A program made the position numbers and the translations under genes. 64,000 nucleotides of DNA from Physella acuta (Eukaryota > Mollusca > Gastropoda > Physidae): contig NW_026732380.1 of assembly GCF_028476545.1 (NCBI RefSeq), positions 574,001-638,000 on the forward strand, given 5' to 3'. This document shows, piece by piece, positions 11,001-24,900 of this stretch (its first letter is position 1; each line of letters begins with the position of its first letter). The notes under the pieces were generated by a model, which saw nothing but the letters and a program-made list of their open reading frames with translations, made no database searches and had not been told where the DNA came from.

Positions 11001-14000
11001 AATTAAGCTCCACGGGAGCTGTCAGCTAAAACACGTAAGTAGGATACAGTGGATCTGCGTTTCATCAAGTTAAAGCCTAGCTCTGTGTTAGCACAAATCG
11101 ATAATTAAAGAGAAAGAATAATTGCTTTTTCTACGGTACAAAGTCTCAATGGCATGGTCCAATGTGTTAAGTTGGCAGTAGAGAGCAGACATAAGGAAGG
11201 TTCAGTTGTAACTTGAGACCAACAAGGTTTAACTAGAAACATCAGATTAACATAACAAGCAGTAGATTAGCTCCCTATCACATGTTAGCCCCCTACCACA
11301 TGTTAGCTCCCTATCACATGTTAGCTCCCTATCACATGTTAGCTCCCTATCCAATGTTAGCTCCCCTTTACATGTTAGCTCCCCTTTACATGTTAGCTCC
11401 CTATCACATGTTAGCTCCCCTTTACATGTTAGCTCCCTATCACATGTTAGCTCCCTATCACATGTTAGCTCCCTATCACATGTTAGCTCCCTATCCAATG
11501 TTAGCTCCCTATCACATGTTAGCTCCCCTTTACATGTTAGCTCCCTATCCAATGTTAGCTCCCTATCACATGTTAGCTCCCCTTTACATGTTAGCTCCCT
11601 ATCCAATGTTAGCTCCCTATCACATGTTAGCTCCCTATCACATGTTAGCTCCCTATCCAATGTTAGCTCCCTATCACATGTTAGCTCCCTATCAAATACT
11701 AGCTCCCTATCCAATGTTAGCTCCCCTTTACATGTTAGCTCCCCTTTACATGTTAGCTCCCTATCCAATGCCCGTTACAAACAAAATCTGCCCTTCAGCT
11801 ATACGAGTGGCTCATGTGTCAATCTATGACGTCCATTTCCTAGCTTTAGGATTAGCCTCAACATAGACGTATTCGGTGTACATGGACGTAATCGGTGTAC
11901 ATGGACGTAATCGGTGTACATGGACGTAATCGGTGTACGTAGACGTAATCGGTGTACATAGACGTAATCGGTGTACGTAGACGTAATCGGTGTACTTGTA
12001 AATTCGATCACATTTTGTATTGAAGATTTTACTCCATCGCCGTATTGTTTTCAATATCTGCTGTCAGTTGTCCAGTCAAGTGACCAACATTTGAGGTAAA
12101 AAAACCTAGCCTCATGTTAATGTCCTATAAAACTGTGCTCAGCTAATTATAACAGACAATATCAGACACAACATCAGTACCGACAAAAAATGACCACACT
12201 TTTTAACTTTGGTCTGTAAGATGTAAACATGAATAAGAAATGTGACTCACCAAAGTCTGTATTAAACCTGTCGAAGCCAGGCCCACCGTTGCGTACCCCT
12301 CTCCTGTATCTGTCATCATCATCTCGTCTCATGTCGTCTCTGTGGGGGAGATCAAAGGTTATCGGTTGTTACAACAGATCTATGTGTAGCGGACAACACA
12401 CGTACCGGACACAACACACACGTGCTGGACACAACACACACGTGCCGGACACAACACACACGTGCCGGACACAACACACACGTGCTGGACACAACACACA
12501 CGTGCCGGACACAACACACACGTGCTGGACACAGCACACACGTGCTGGACACAACACACACTTGCCGGACACAACACACACGTGCCGGACACAACACACA
12601 CGTGCCGGACACAACACACACGTGCCGGACACAACACACACGTGCTGGACACAACACACACGTGCTGGACACAACACACACTTGCCGGACACAACACACA
12701 CGTGCCGGACACAACACACACGTGCCGGACACAACACACACGTGCCGGACACAACACACACGTGCCGGACACAACACACACGTGCCGGACACAACTCACA
12801 CACTTGATGGACACAACACACACGTGCTGGACACAACACACACGTGCCGGACACAACACACACTTGCCGGACACAACATACAACACATCAGTGCACAACA
12901 AATGTATGGTATACATCAACCAAAACACAACAAGTGTATGGTATACATGAGCCAACACATAACAAGTGTATGGTATGCATGAGCCAACACACAATAAATG
13001 CGTACTAGACAAACAACAACAAAAGAATAAAGCCCATTTTTTTTATGTTTAGAGATTGCCAACATTATGCTGATAGACATAGGTGTACAGTATGGTATCA
13101 ATACTTTAGGTTAGTAGCAGTGGTAAGTAAATTGTGACTACCAATCAGAACTAGTACGACCTCTAAATAATTGTTGAGACAAATATTTCAATGACGTCAT
13201 ACCACCCACTCACGGATCTGTTGTAGATCACGATTTTGGTCACATGACACGGGTGGCAGACCTTACTGTAACTACACCTAACACCTTACACCTCAAGATT
13301 TATATCCGCTACCGATAACAAAAATATTCCATTCAACAGAATCTAGAGAGATGGGATTGTTAGCAGATTCCAATCAATGTTGTACAGACAGATGTTGTCT
13401 ACTTTAGACTTTCTCTACCCCAACCTTTAGCCCGGGGTACACAGTTACATACTGGAGAGATGGGGTGGCTAGCAGATTCCAATCAATGTTGTACAGACAG
13501 ATGTTGTCTACTTTAGACTTTCTCTACCCCAAACTTTAGCCCGGGGTACACAGTTACATACTGGAGAGATGGGGTGGCTAGCAGATTCCAATCAATGTTG
13601 TACAGACAGATGTTGTCTACTTTAGACTTTCTCTACCCCAAACTTTAGCCCGGGGTACACAGTTACATACTGGAGAGATGGGGTGGCTAGCAGATTCCAA
13701 TCAATGTTGTACAGACAGATGTTGTCTACTTTAGACTTTCTCTACCCCAAACTTTAGCCCGGGGTACACAGTTACATACTGGAGAGATGGGGTGGCTAGC
13801 AGATTCCAATCAATGTTGTACAGACAGATGTTGTCTACTTTAGACTTTCTCTACCCCAAACTTTAGCCCGGGGTACACAGTTACATACTGGAGAGATGGG
13901 GTGGCTAGCAGATTCCAATCAATGTTGTACAGACAGATGTTGTCTACTTTAGACTTTCTCTACCCCAAACTTTAGCCCGGGGTACACAGTTACATACTGG

Positions 14001-15887
14001 AGAGATGGGGTGGCTAGCAGATTCCAATCAATGTTGTACAGACAGATGTTGTCTACTTTAGACTTTCTCTACCCCAAACTTTAGCCCGGGGTACACAGTT
14101 ACATACTGGAGAGATGGGGTGGCTAGCAGATTCCAATCAATGTTGTACAGACAGATGTTGTCTACTTTAGACTTTCTCTACCCCAAACTTTAGCCCGGGG
14201 TACACAGTTACATACTGGAGAGATGGGGTGGCTAGCAGATTCCAATCAATGTTGTACAGACAGATGTTGTCTACTTTAGACTTTCTCTACCCCAACCTTT
14301 AGCCCGGGGTACACAGTTACATACTGGAGAGATGGGAGAGTTCTTTTGTAAAGTCCGAGCTGCCCAGTGAGCCACATTAGGTGGAGCGGTGGTCTATAGC
14401 ATGTGTTTATTGTGGCAAAAAAGAATTAGCCGTACGCCACATATAATCACAAATAAGGCCCGTATACTTTAGTATCTAAATAAAGAAAATATCAACAAGC
14501 ACGAACTTCATTCACGCCAGTATCGATTTTTTCATCACAAATCTGTCTTACAATCACCGATCAACAGGTCATTTCATACAACAAGGTCATTCTTTTGGGG
14601 AACAAAACAATGTATCTAATCTTTCAAATCATGCTATTTTTAGCTCGTTGACTCAAAGAAGTTTCCAATCAAATCAAGTGCAAAGTTCAACAGCCCTTCT
14701 CTTTGCCACACTATTTAACCATCCTAACTACCGCCCTACTAACCATCCATAACTACCGCCCTACTGTCACACCCTCAATCCTAACTGACGTTCTATTGTC
14801 CCACTAACATTCTTAACTACCGCCCTATAGACAGACCAATCATCAACCATCCAAACTTATCCTACTGTGATTCAAGCACTATCCGTACAACTACATAACC
14901 CACACACAACAATATTATAGGTACAGTAGAGTTCAGCTGCTCTTAAACTATCATGCTTTTGTTGGTAACTGTTCAATGCATGTTTTATATCAATTAATTA
15001 TAGTTACGACAGTTTAACAATACCCAATTAATGTATAGTTCTTTAATTGTCTTTTCTTAACTATTTAATTGTTTCAAATTTTAGATGTGCATGCCTGTGT
15101 ATGTGTGTACTTCTACTTTAAAATTTAGAATAAAAAGAAATGCAGAAACTGATAATGAAGGTATCACCAAACCTTATCTGTCTAGCAGTAAACCAAGGCT
15201 AATCCAGATACCTAGAGCCACACGTGTGAACCAAAAAACGTGTATCACGAATCAACAAATGTCATTTCACATTCCAAACACAGCGCTGTGTAAGGGGCGA
15301 TAAATCCTCACAAGCACGTAACAAATCCTTATTGTAACACAGAAAATGTCTAATGAAGATAGTGCTGTACTGTAATCCCTTAATTCAATCAACACTTGGT
15401 ACATAGATAACACTCAGCGGAACTAATTCATTAGCAGCAACACCAGCCGGACCGGCGTACGTCTCGGCAGGTATATTAATTCAACACGGATCAATAAGGC
15501 GAGCTACACACCTGATAACCTGAGGATCTGTGGTTGGGAGAAAACAAAAGTTTACAATGATACTTTTATTACTTAGACGTGATGTTCACTAAAGGGAAAC
15601 AACCACCGCGCGAGGGAGGGGTAAAACACCACCACGCGACCAGGGGACGTCATCTCGCTAGGTGAGGGCAGATTTGAATCGAGATAGTCTTCCCTCAATC
15701 TAGTGTTCCACTCTTGTTGAAAAAAAAAATAACTGAAAGAATGTGACCTATTTTTTTTAGAACCGGCGAAGTAGACGAGACACGCTTTAAAAGCCCGTTC
15801 ATAAAATCGGGTTTTCTTCGGTAGGTGGGTAGGGGTGGGTGGGCACCTCGCCTTCCGTGGAAAAAAAAAACACTGTGTGTGTATATG

Positions 15888-15966
<79 letters not shown>

Positions 15967-18900
15967 CATATATGTGTGTACCGAGAGAGGGAATTTGGAG
16001 ACAGAGAACATAGGCTAAAAATAGACACGATTTAACAACGGTTTATATCTATGAATAAAATTCCTTGAAAATGTAGGACGAACGATTTGTATAACAAGCA
16101 CCACTACGACAGTATAAAATAAACTTGGAGTTTTAAGCCAACGCATCAGTGACCCTACAATCCCCAAATTTTATTCTCTTCCCCCCCCCCGCCCCCGACA
16201 TTAAAGCAACATACCAGCAGGGCTGGCGTCACGCTAAACTGCACATCTTCCATTGTTAGCCTTTTAATGTGAATTTTAAATCTGCTTATTGTTGTATTTT
16301 AAATAGATCTAGCTGTGTTGTGGTGGCGAGGGGAACGCCAGCCTGACAAGGAGGGGGCGGCTGAAATACTTCAGTACACCAGATAAACAACTTGAGCCGA
16401 GGAATTTACAACAGCTCTGTCGTAAAGACACTACAACACCTTGGTAGTGTCACGTCAAATGTTTGATACACCTGGGTAAAGTAGTGTCACGTCAAAGGTT
16501 TGATACACCTTGGTAAAGTAGTGTCACGTCAAATGTTTGATACACCTGAGTAAAGTAGTGTCACGTCAAAGGTTTGATACACCTGGGTAAAGTAGTGTCA
16601 CGTCAAATGTTTGATACACCTGGGTAAAGTAGTGTCACGTCCAATGTTTGATACACGTGGGTAAAGTAGTGTCACGTCAAATGTTTGATACACCTGGGTA
16701 AAGTAGTGTCACGTCAAATGTTTGATACACGTGGGTAAAGTAGTGTCACGTCAAATGTTTGATACACCTGAGTAAAGTAGTGTCACGTCAAATTTTTACA
16801 ACACCTTGGTAGTGTCACGTCAAAGAGTTTTGTAGAAATTAAAAAAAACTTCTGGACGAAATATTTTGTATGAGTGAGGAGGAATTTAATGAGCTTCAAG
16901 AGTCGTGTATCAAAGATACCTTTACAATCTGCTCTTGCTCATAGACCCAGGCTCCCCCCTTAAACACAGGCACCCCCCCCCCCGACACGCCGGTGACCTG
17001 CCCCTCTCAAAACACCAGGCCCCTCCAGACACGTCGGTGACCTGCCCCTCCCTAAACACCAGACACCCTTCGTCACGCCGGAGACCTGCCCCTCCCTACA
17101 TACCCAGGCACTCGAGTACTGACTGAATCGCTTCCGTCCTCCCTCCCTGGCCGGTCAGTGAACTCTGTGACCTCAAAACTAACGGGCACAGGTGAGGCCG
17201 TTACTGTCAAACTACTGAATTACAGCTTTATCCGCTCAATAACATGTGCTCATGTTCTTCTATAAATAGACTTGGGACTGCTCAGGTTTTCCATTATATC
17301 CCATGTATCAAGCACACCTAAGGCAGATCACTGGACCATATGACCACACCTACGATAGCATAATTCGGCACTTGTCGTCTGTTTACTTTATCGGTGTATA
17401 GGTCGGCATCGATTACCAATAACCTCATGTGGTTTGGTCAAACGCAGATCTCCCTGCCTGAAAGTTTGGTCAAGGTTTCAACGGCAAAGGTTAGGGTCAA
17501 GATTCTACAGTGGATGTTGTGGTCAAGGTTTCAACGGTAAAGGTTAGGGTCAAGATTCTACAGTGGATGTTGTGGTCAAGGTTTCAACGGTAAAGGTTAG
17601 GGTCAAGATTCTACAGTGGATGTTGTGGTCAAGGTTTCAACGGTAAAGGTTAGGGTCAAGATTCTACAGTGGATGTTGTGGTCATGGTTTCAACGGAAAA
17701 GGTTGTGGTCAAGGTTTCAACGGTAAAGGTTAGGGTCAAGATTCTACAGTGGATGTTGTGGTCATGGTTTCAACGGAAAAGGTTGTGGTCAAGGTTTCAA
17801 CGGTAAATATTAGGGTCAAGATTCTAAGGTGCATGTTGTGGTCAAGGTTTCAACGGTAAATATTAGGGTCAAGATTCAAGGTTTCATCAGTGGAGGCTAG
17901 GGACAAGGGTTAATGGTAGAAAGGACGTAAAATATAATATTAATCAAGCAATAATGTAAAACGTCGATACCAACATGCTCAAAATATTGAACAAGAACAT
18001 TCGTATACAAATACAAGCCACAATTATTCGGCTTCAATTAGCCATTAAATTAAGATATCTCAACATAGCCAACAAATTGTTGTTGAGGGCCGTGTGAATC
18101 TAGGTGGTGAGGGAGGGAGGGAGGGGGGTTAGAGTCAAGTTGTACGTGTCATTTAGTCACAAGACAGATTTATGGTCCTGGTGGGTGGGTGACTATTGTC
18201 ATCAACAAAACGCAATTAGATTTGTTTTGTTTAGGGCGGGGAGAGAAGTTGGTCATGTGACGGTACATGACGGGGGAGACGGCTCAATTATAGGCTGACA
18301 GATCTACAAACCTAGTTGTCTTACAACGACATCATTCAGATCTATACATGTTTAGCATGTTGGGGTGAGGTGTAATTGGCGTAGGGTACAGTTCTCTGAT
18401 ACATATTCTATTGTAGAAACATGAAATGAAGCTTAACTGTGTATTTGAGGCGAAACACATCAGAGAAAATAATAAACACGTAGAATGTACACGACGAAAT
18501 GAATGTACATGACGTAAGACACTAGAGCATGTCTTAAATAGACGCGTAGAACACACACATATAAATATGGTGAAAGTTGTGCTAAGTTCACACATACAAA
18601 CGTAAGCAACCATATGGGCCCTCGCCTTTACAGAAGCAGCCGGCCGTTCGCTTTGCCTTTCTATCAAGTTTGTTTATTCAACTGGCTGGATAATCAAGTT
18701 TTTTAAAACTCTGATTATTGCGAAACGGGCATGAAAAGTTTGAACTGCTTGAGGGCATCTACAGAGCTACACAATGTGCAATAGATTGGTAACCTCCCAG
18801 CAGTCAATGTGGAAGGTGGGGTGAATCAAGTGAGGGACCACGTTCATCATGGAAACAATAACTTCAAATGGGTTTTTTTAATAAAGAAAATATTTTAACA

Positions 18901-21900
18901 CTCAAGCTAGTACGCTGTAGAATTAGATATACCTGTATTTTTTAAAATATCAAAGCGATGACAGATGCGATAGAAGTTCTGATGTTAGAGACAATGATCT
19001 TCTGATCTTATGATTATTCTGTTAGAGACAATAATTGTTCTCATATTAATGTGTTCTGGTAGACAAGATGATTGTGTCACAGATCCTACGATGGTCTCCT
19101 GACAGATACTACGATGGCGTCACAGATACTACGATGGTGTCACAGATACTACGATGGTGTCCTGACAGATACTACGATGGTGTCCTGACAGATACTACGA
19201 TGGTCTCACAGATACTACGCTGGTGTCCTGACAGATACTACGATGGTGTCACAGATACTACGATGGTCTCCTGACAGATACTACGATGGTGTCACATATA
19301 CTATGATGGTGTCCTGAAAGATACTAAGATGGTGTCACATATACTATGATGGTCTCCTGACAGATACTACGATGGTGTCACAGATACTACGATGGTGTCA
19401 CATATACTATGATGGTCTCCTGACAGATACTACGATGGTGTCACAGATACTACGATGGTGTCCTGAAAGATACTACGATGGTGTCACATATACTATGATG
19501 GTCTCCTGACAGATACTACGATGGTGTCACAGATACTACGATGGTGTCACATATACTATGATGGTCTCCTGACAGATACTACGATGTTGTCACAGATACT
19601 ACGATGGTGTCCTGACAGATACTACGATGGTGTCAGATACTACGATGGTCTCCTGACAGATACTACGATGGTGTCACAGATACTACGATGGTGTCACAGA
19701 TACTACGAAGATGTCCTGACAGATACTACGCTAGTGTCCTGACGTTATCTACAGAAACCATTGACTGAGCACACCTTAGCATATCTCCCCACAGAAAACC
19801 AACGTTACAAGGTGGGGCCCATCAAATAACTCTAGGCACAGCTCGGGGTCAACAGCTCCTGTTATCTCTAGAGCTGTTTGGTTGACTGGCCCACCCTGAC
19901 ACTCGTCACTGTAACACAGCAGCGCTTCTAGGCTACACATCCCTCACTCTCTAGCACAGTCAGTATACAGCCTTGTTACTCAAATATAAGGATCTCGACA
20001 CTCGTACAAAAACATGTGTGTCTCGACACTCGTACAAAAACATGTGTGTCTCGACACTCGTACAAAAACATGTGTCTCGACACTCGTACAAAAACATGTG
20101 TGTCTCGACACTCGTACAAAAACATGTGTGTCTCGACACTCGTACAAAAACATGTATGACTCGAAACTAGTATAACAACACGTATGCCAAGTCATTCGTA
20201 CAAAAAACACATCTCGCGATTCGTACAAAAAAAACGTGTGTATCGAAATACGTATGTCTAGCCTCACGTACAAAAAGATTTAGGCTATGTCTCGCCCATC
20301 GTACAATAACACAAATCACATATTTTACACAACAACATGTATACAAGCTATTGCATCCTGCATGTAAAGGTGCACATGAACAGTGTCGTGACTAACATGA
20401 GAGGACGTCTCGCCCCACTAGCGTGATATCAAATACACCAGGATTGTCTGATGGGTGGGATAACACGTCAATGGAGCAGAGATTAGATGGGCAACCACGC
20501 CCTTTATACCATGGGTGTATATATGGCAATACATAATGTGTGTATATATGTGTGTATGATATATATTTTTATTTTATACGTAAACAAGAGTTGATATATA
20601 TAGACTCTATACACTGATACGTGCTTATTTCCGCCAATGAGAGAGGAATTACGCAAGGTGCGAAAATTCTGTATCCTCTTACATCCTGTTGATTTTTTTG
20701 CTATATTAAGCTTCTATTTATAGGCATAAAAATTGTAAGAGTTGTTGAACATAAGTTTATTTTATCGCATTTTTTAAAAAATATTTTAACGAAATGTCTC
20801 AAGCGATGCGTGGCATTATAGATAGTATAGCGGCTATCAAAAAGGCTTCAGGTTTTGACATATTTTTTTTTTGTTTCTTGTTATTAGGACAAATGGCATA
20901 AATAACTGCACTTTTAACGTTTTATATCTTAGTTTGGGCTAGTGTCAGGAGTTAGGTTTAGGGGTTAGGACGAGAAATAGTCTAAGAAAATAATAATGAT
21001 TTTTATCATAACAAATATTAAGAACTCTAACTGAATGACTGAAATAAGTATCTTTGGACCATCTACATTTTATGTAGAAGTTTTTTTATTTGTTTTCCTC
21101 AAACACTTTACTTTGTTTCTCTCAACCGTGAGAAAATATTTATAACATCGACATGATGTAAGAGGTTATGAGCACCGTGCGTATTTCGTCTAAGGTTGGA
21201 CGAAATAAGTATACATTATACATACATATATTTCCCACACACCCACCCACCCCCTTACGTAGTAAATCTATACAAACCAGAACCAAACTACTTTGGTTAT
21301 CTAAGGATTAGACAGCGAATTGTGGAACAGGATCAGCATGATATAATTAACGCTTATGTTGGTGGACAGTGATCTAGTTATAGGACATTCTAGGCAGATG
21401 GACAATGCTCTGAAAACAAGATCTTCTAAAACCATTCTGGTGACCTTAAATTGATCAAACATCACTGGACCGACTACACGTAGACGGACACAACAGACAA
21501 CAAGTAGAACCAGATACAATCATCTATGATAACCAGCTTTACATAGCTATTGTTGATTGCAACACGTTTTTTTTAAAGTTTAAATTTTTGAAGAAGTATC
21601 ATGGCTTTAGGAGGTTGGGTTACTTTATTACTAAGGTTAGGTTAAAGTTTCTTTTTAAACAAATACAGGCAATTTTTTAGAAGAAAAAGTAGAGGGGGTA
21701 CGGTTAACCAAACTCAGCCAAACAAATTTGTTCACAAACAATAGCATAATGACACCCCACCTCCCACCTTAGAAAAAATCTGCACGTAATTTCAATGTAA
21801 TAGATATCAGTTAAGAAAGTTATAAATAGCTTGCCATTTACATCCTTATGTAACTATGAGAAGCAATATTATGTAGGTATGTGTACTCTATTTATCTACA

Positions 21901-21902
21901 GA

Positions 21903-21971
<69 letters not shown>

Positions 21972-24900
21972 TATTAGTTATATGTAACGAAATTGATGTA
22001 TATACTATATAATGTGTACGTTCCTGTCATACGAGTGTGTAGAATCAAGATGCCTGCCACCTAAGATGGCCACCAGACTGAACTATGAACTCACCGATAT
22101 CTGTCTCGGTCTCTCATATTCTGCATCAACCTGTCGTCTGGCCAACAACACCTGCCACAACACACGAGCTGAGTACAGAGCTATCAAATGTCCAGACGTA
22201 TCCTATATCCCAACAGAATCAAACCCCCACGACATGAAACAATCCGTGCTAGACCTCTAGAGTTACGTCCCTGCTAGAGAAGGTGGGGAGAAGTGATTCA
22301 CAGTGACGTACCTTCTCTATGCAGCCACACGATAGGAGGGGCCACGTTAAACTGGTTTGGCTTCAATGATTTCGTGTCGAAATAAAGTTTAATTGAAGAT
22401 AAACATTCAGATGCCTGCTATTTGTAGACTTATATTTAGTCGACTGGCACGTTTTGGAGGGGGTTGACGTTATTTCATCAACACAACACCCAGGTGTTAG
22501 AACAGAATCTACTAGAGAGAATCTTGTTCGGGCTCATTGAAGGGGGTTGACGTTATTTCATCAACACAACACCCAGGTGTTAGAGCAGAATCTACTAGAG
22601 AGAATCTTGTTGGGGCTCATTGTTTTAAACCAAAGAAATCTTTACTCATGTACACATTTGTTAGCTACAGACGTAGTGTACAACTTTTCCTCATGTACAC
22701 ATTTCTTAGCTACAGACGTAGTGTACAACTTTTCCTCATGTACACATTTCTTAGCTACAGACGTAGTGTACAACTTTTCCTCATGTACACATTTCTTAGC
22801 TACAGACGTAGTATAACATTTTTCATGTACACATTTGTTAAGTATAGACGGTGGGCGGTGGATGATGTGTGACGGTGGGCAGTGGATGATGTGGGACGGT
22901 GGGCGGTGGATGATGTGTGACGGTGGGCGGTGGATGATGTGTGACGGTGGGCGGTGGATGATGTGTGACGGTAGGCAGTGGATGATGTGGGACGGTGGGC
23001 AGTGGATGATGTGTGATGGTGGGCGGTGGATGATAATGTGACGGTGGGCAGTGGATGATGTGTGACGGTGGGCGGTGGATGATGTGGGACGGTGGGCAGT
23101 GGATGATGTGTGACGGTGGGCGGTGGATGATGTGGGGTGGGCAGTGGATGATGTGGGGTGGGCAGTGGATGATGTGGGACGGTGGGCGGTGGATGATGTG
23201 GGACGGTGGGCAGTGGATGATGTGGGGTGGGCAGTGGATGATGTGGGGTGGGGTGGGCAGTGGATGATGTGGGACGGTGGGCAGTGGATGATGTGGGACG
23301 GTGGGCAGTGGATGATGTGGGGTGGGGGTGGGCAGTGGATGATGTGTGACGGTGGGCAGTGGATGATGTGGGACGGTGGGCAGTGGATGATGTGTGACGG
23401 TGGGCAGTGGATGATGTGGGGTGGGGGTGGGCAGTGGATGATGTGGGACAGTGGGCAGTGGATGATGTGGGGTGGGGTGGGCAGTGGATGATGTGGGGTG
23501 GGGTGGGTAGTGGATGATGTGGGACGGTGGGCAGTGGATGATGTGGGACGGTGGGCAGTGGATGATGTGGGGTGGGGGTGGGCAGTGGATGATGTGGGCA
23601 GTGGATGATGTGTGACGGTGGGCAGTGGATGATGTGGGCAGTGGATGATGTGGGACGGTGGGCAGTGGATGATGTGGGGTGGGGGTGGGCAGTGGATGAT
23701 GTGGGCAGTGGATGATGTGGGGTGGGGGTGGGCAGTGGATGATGTGTGAACTACGTTAGAAACAAATCAGATGGTAAACTGTTTACAGTGTGTTCCTTCA
23801 GAACATACAACAGAGCAATATGGAAATAAAAAGTCGAGTGTGTTTGTCTATCAAACAAAACATTACAATAATATATGAAGGGACATAGCTATTGTGTGAC
23901 GTGTTCCTATCAAAAGAAAGCCACCGACACAACAAAGGCTACAAAAGACAGAACACAAAAGCTACATTACTGAACGTCAATACAAACCATTCGTGCATGA
24001 CGAGAACTATAAATAGAACAGGTAGTATTGCCCTTAAATGCATGTTGTGTTTCTATTCACTTGTAAAAAAATTATTAGAAAGTTGCATGAAACAGACGTA
24101 TGGGTACACATGTAAGCACGTATTATCGTGACATCAGCAATCAATTACGTATCATTAAAAAATCGAGCTAGCTAACCCATTGAATAGTGAGACCACGATT
24201 ATGGTGCGTGCCTGCATAAATTTTGAGTCAAGGGCATAACTCTCTCTCTCATCAGACCCAAGAGAAATGAGTTACATCCCTTGCCCCTGGCGATGGTATC
24301 TGTGTATAAGGTTAAGATGGGGCTTATATAGAGCACGAGCCTTATGGCTGACATGTTTAAACGGAAATGTATAAAGACATTGTTACTGTATGAGGATTAT
24401 GGTAGACAAAAATAAAAGAATAAGTAATTACATTGTTTCCAGCTGCGAGTTACTATCACTGCTTTATGTATTGTAACCCACAACCCCTGACACACAGATT
24501 GTAGACCCACAACCCCTGACTGACACACAGATTGTAGACCCACAACCCCTGACACACAGATTGTAGACCCACAACCCCTGACACACAGATTGTAGACCCA
24601 CAACCCCTGACTGACACACAGATTGTAGACCCACAACCCCTGACACACAGATTGTAGACCCACAACCCCTGACTGACACAGATTGTAGACCCACAACCCC
24701 TGACTGACACACAGATTATAGACCCACAACCCCTGACTGACACACAGATTGTAGACCCACAACCCCTGACTGACACAGATTGTAGACCCACAACCCCTGA
24801 CTGACACACAGATTGTAGACCCACAACCCCTGACACACAGATTGTAGACCCACAACCCCTGACACACAGATTGTAAACCCACAACCCCTGACTGACACAG

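Noticed and set aside
12229-13012. Cys/Val- or His/Thr-rich frames on both strands
   Set aside because: By-products of the 20-bp CACGTG array. The only real coding here is exon D on the minus strand.
17417-17457. 41-nt minus-strand exon-like stretch (CTTTCAG before, GTAATC after) beside the 53-bp array
   Set aside because: Open, with fair splice signals, but its length breaks the phase between exons C and D and no partner exon was found.
17462-17885. GGTTAGGG motifs as telomere-like sequence
   Set aside because: They occur once per 53-bp unit, not as a TTAGGG tandem.
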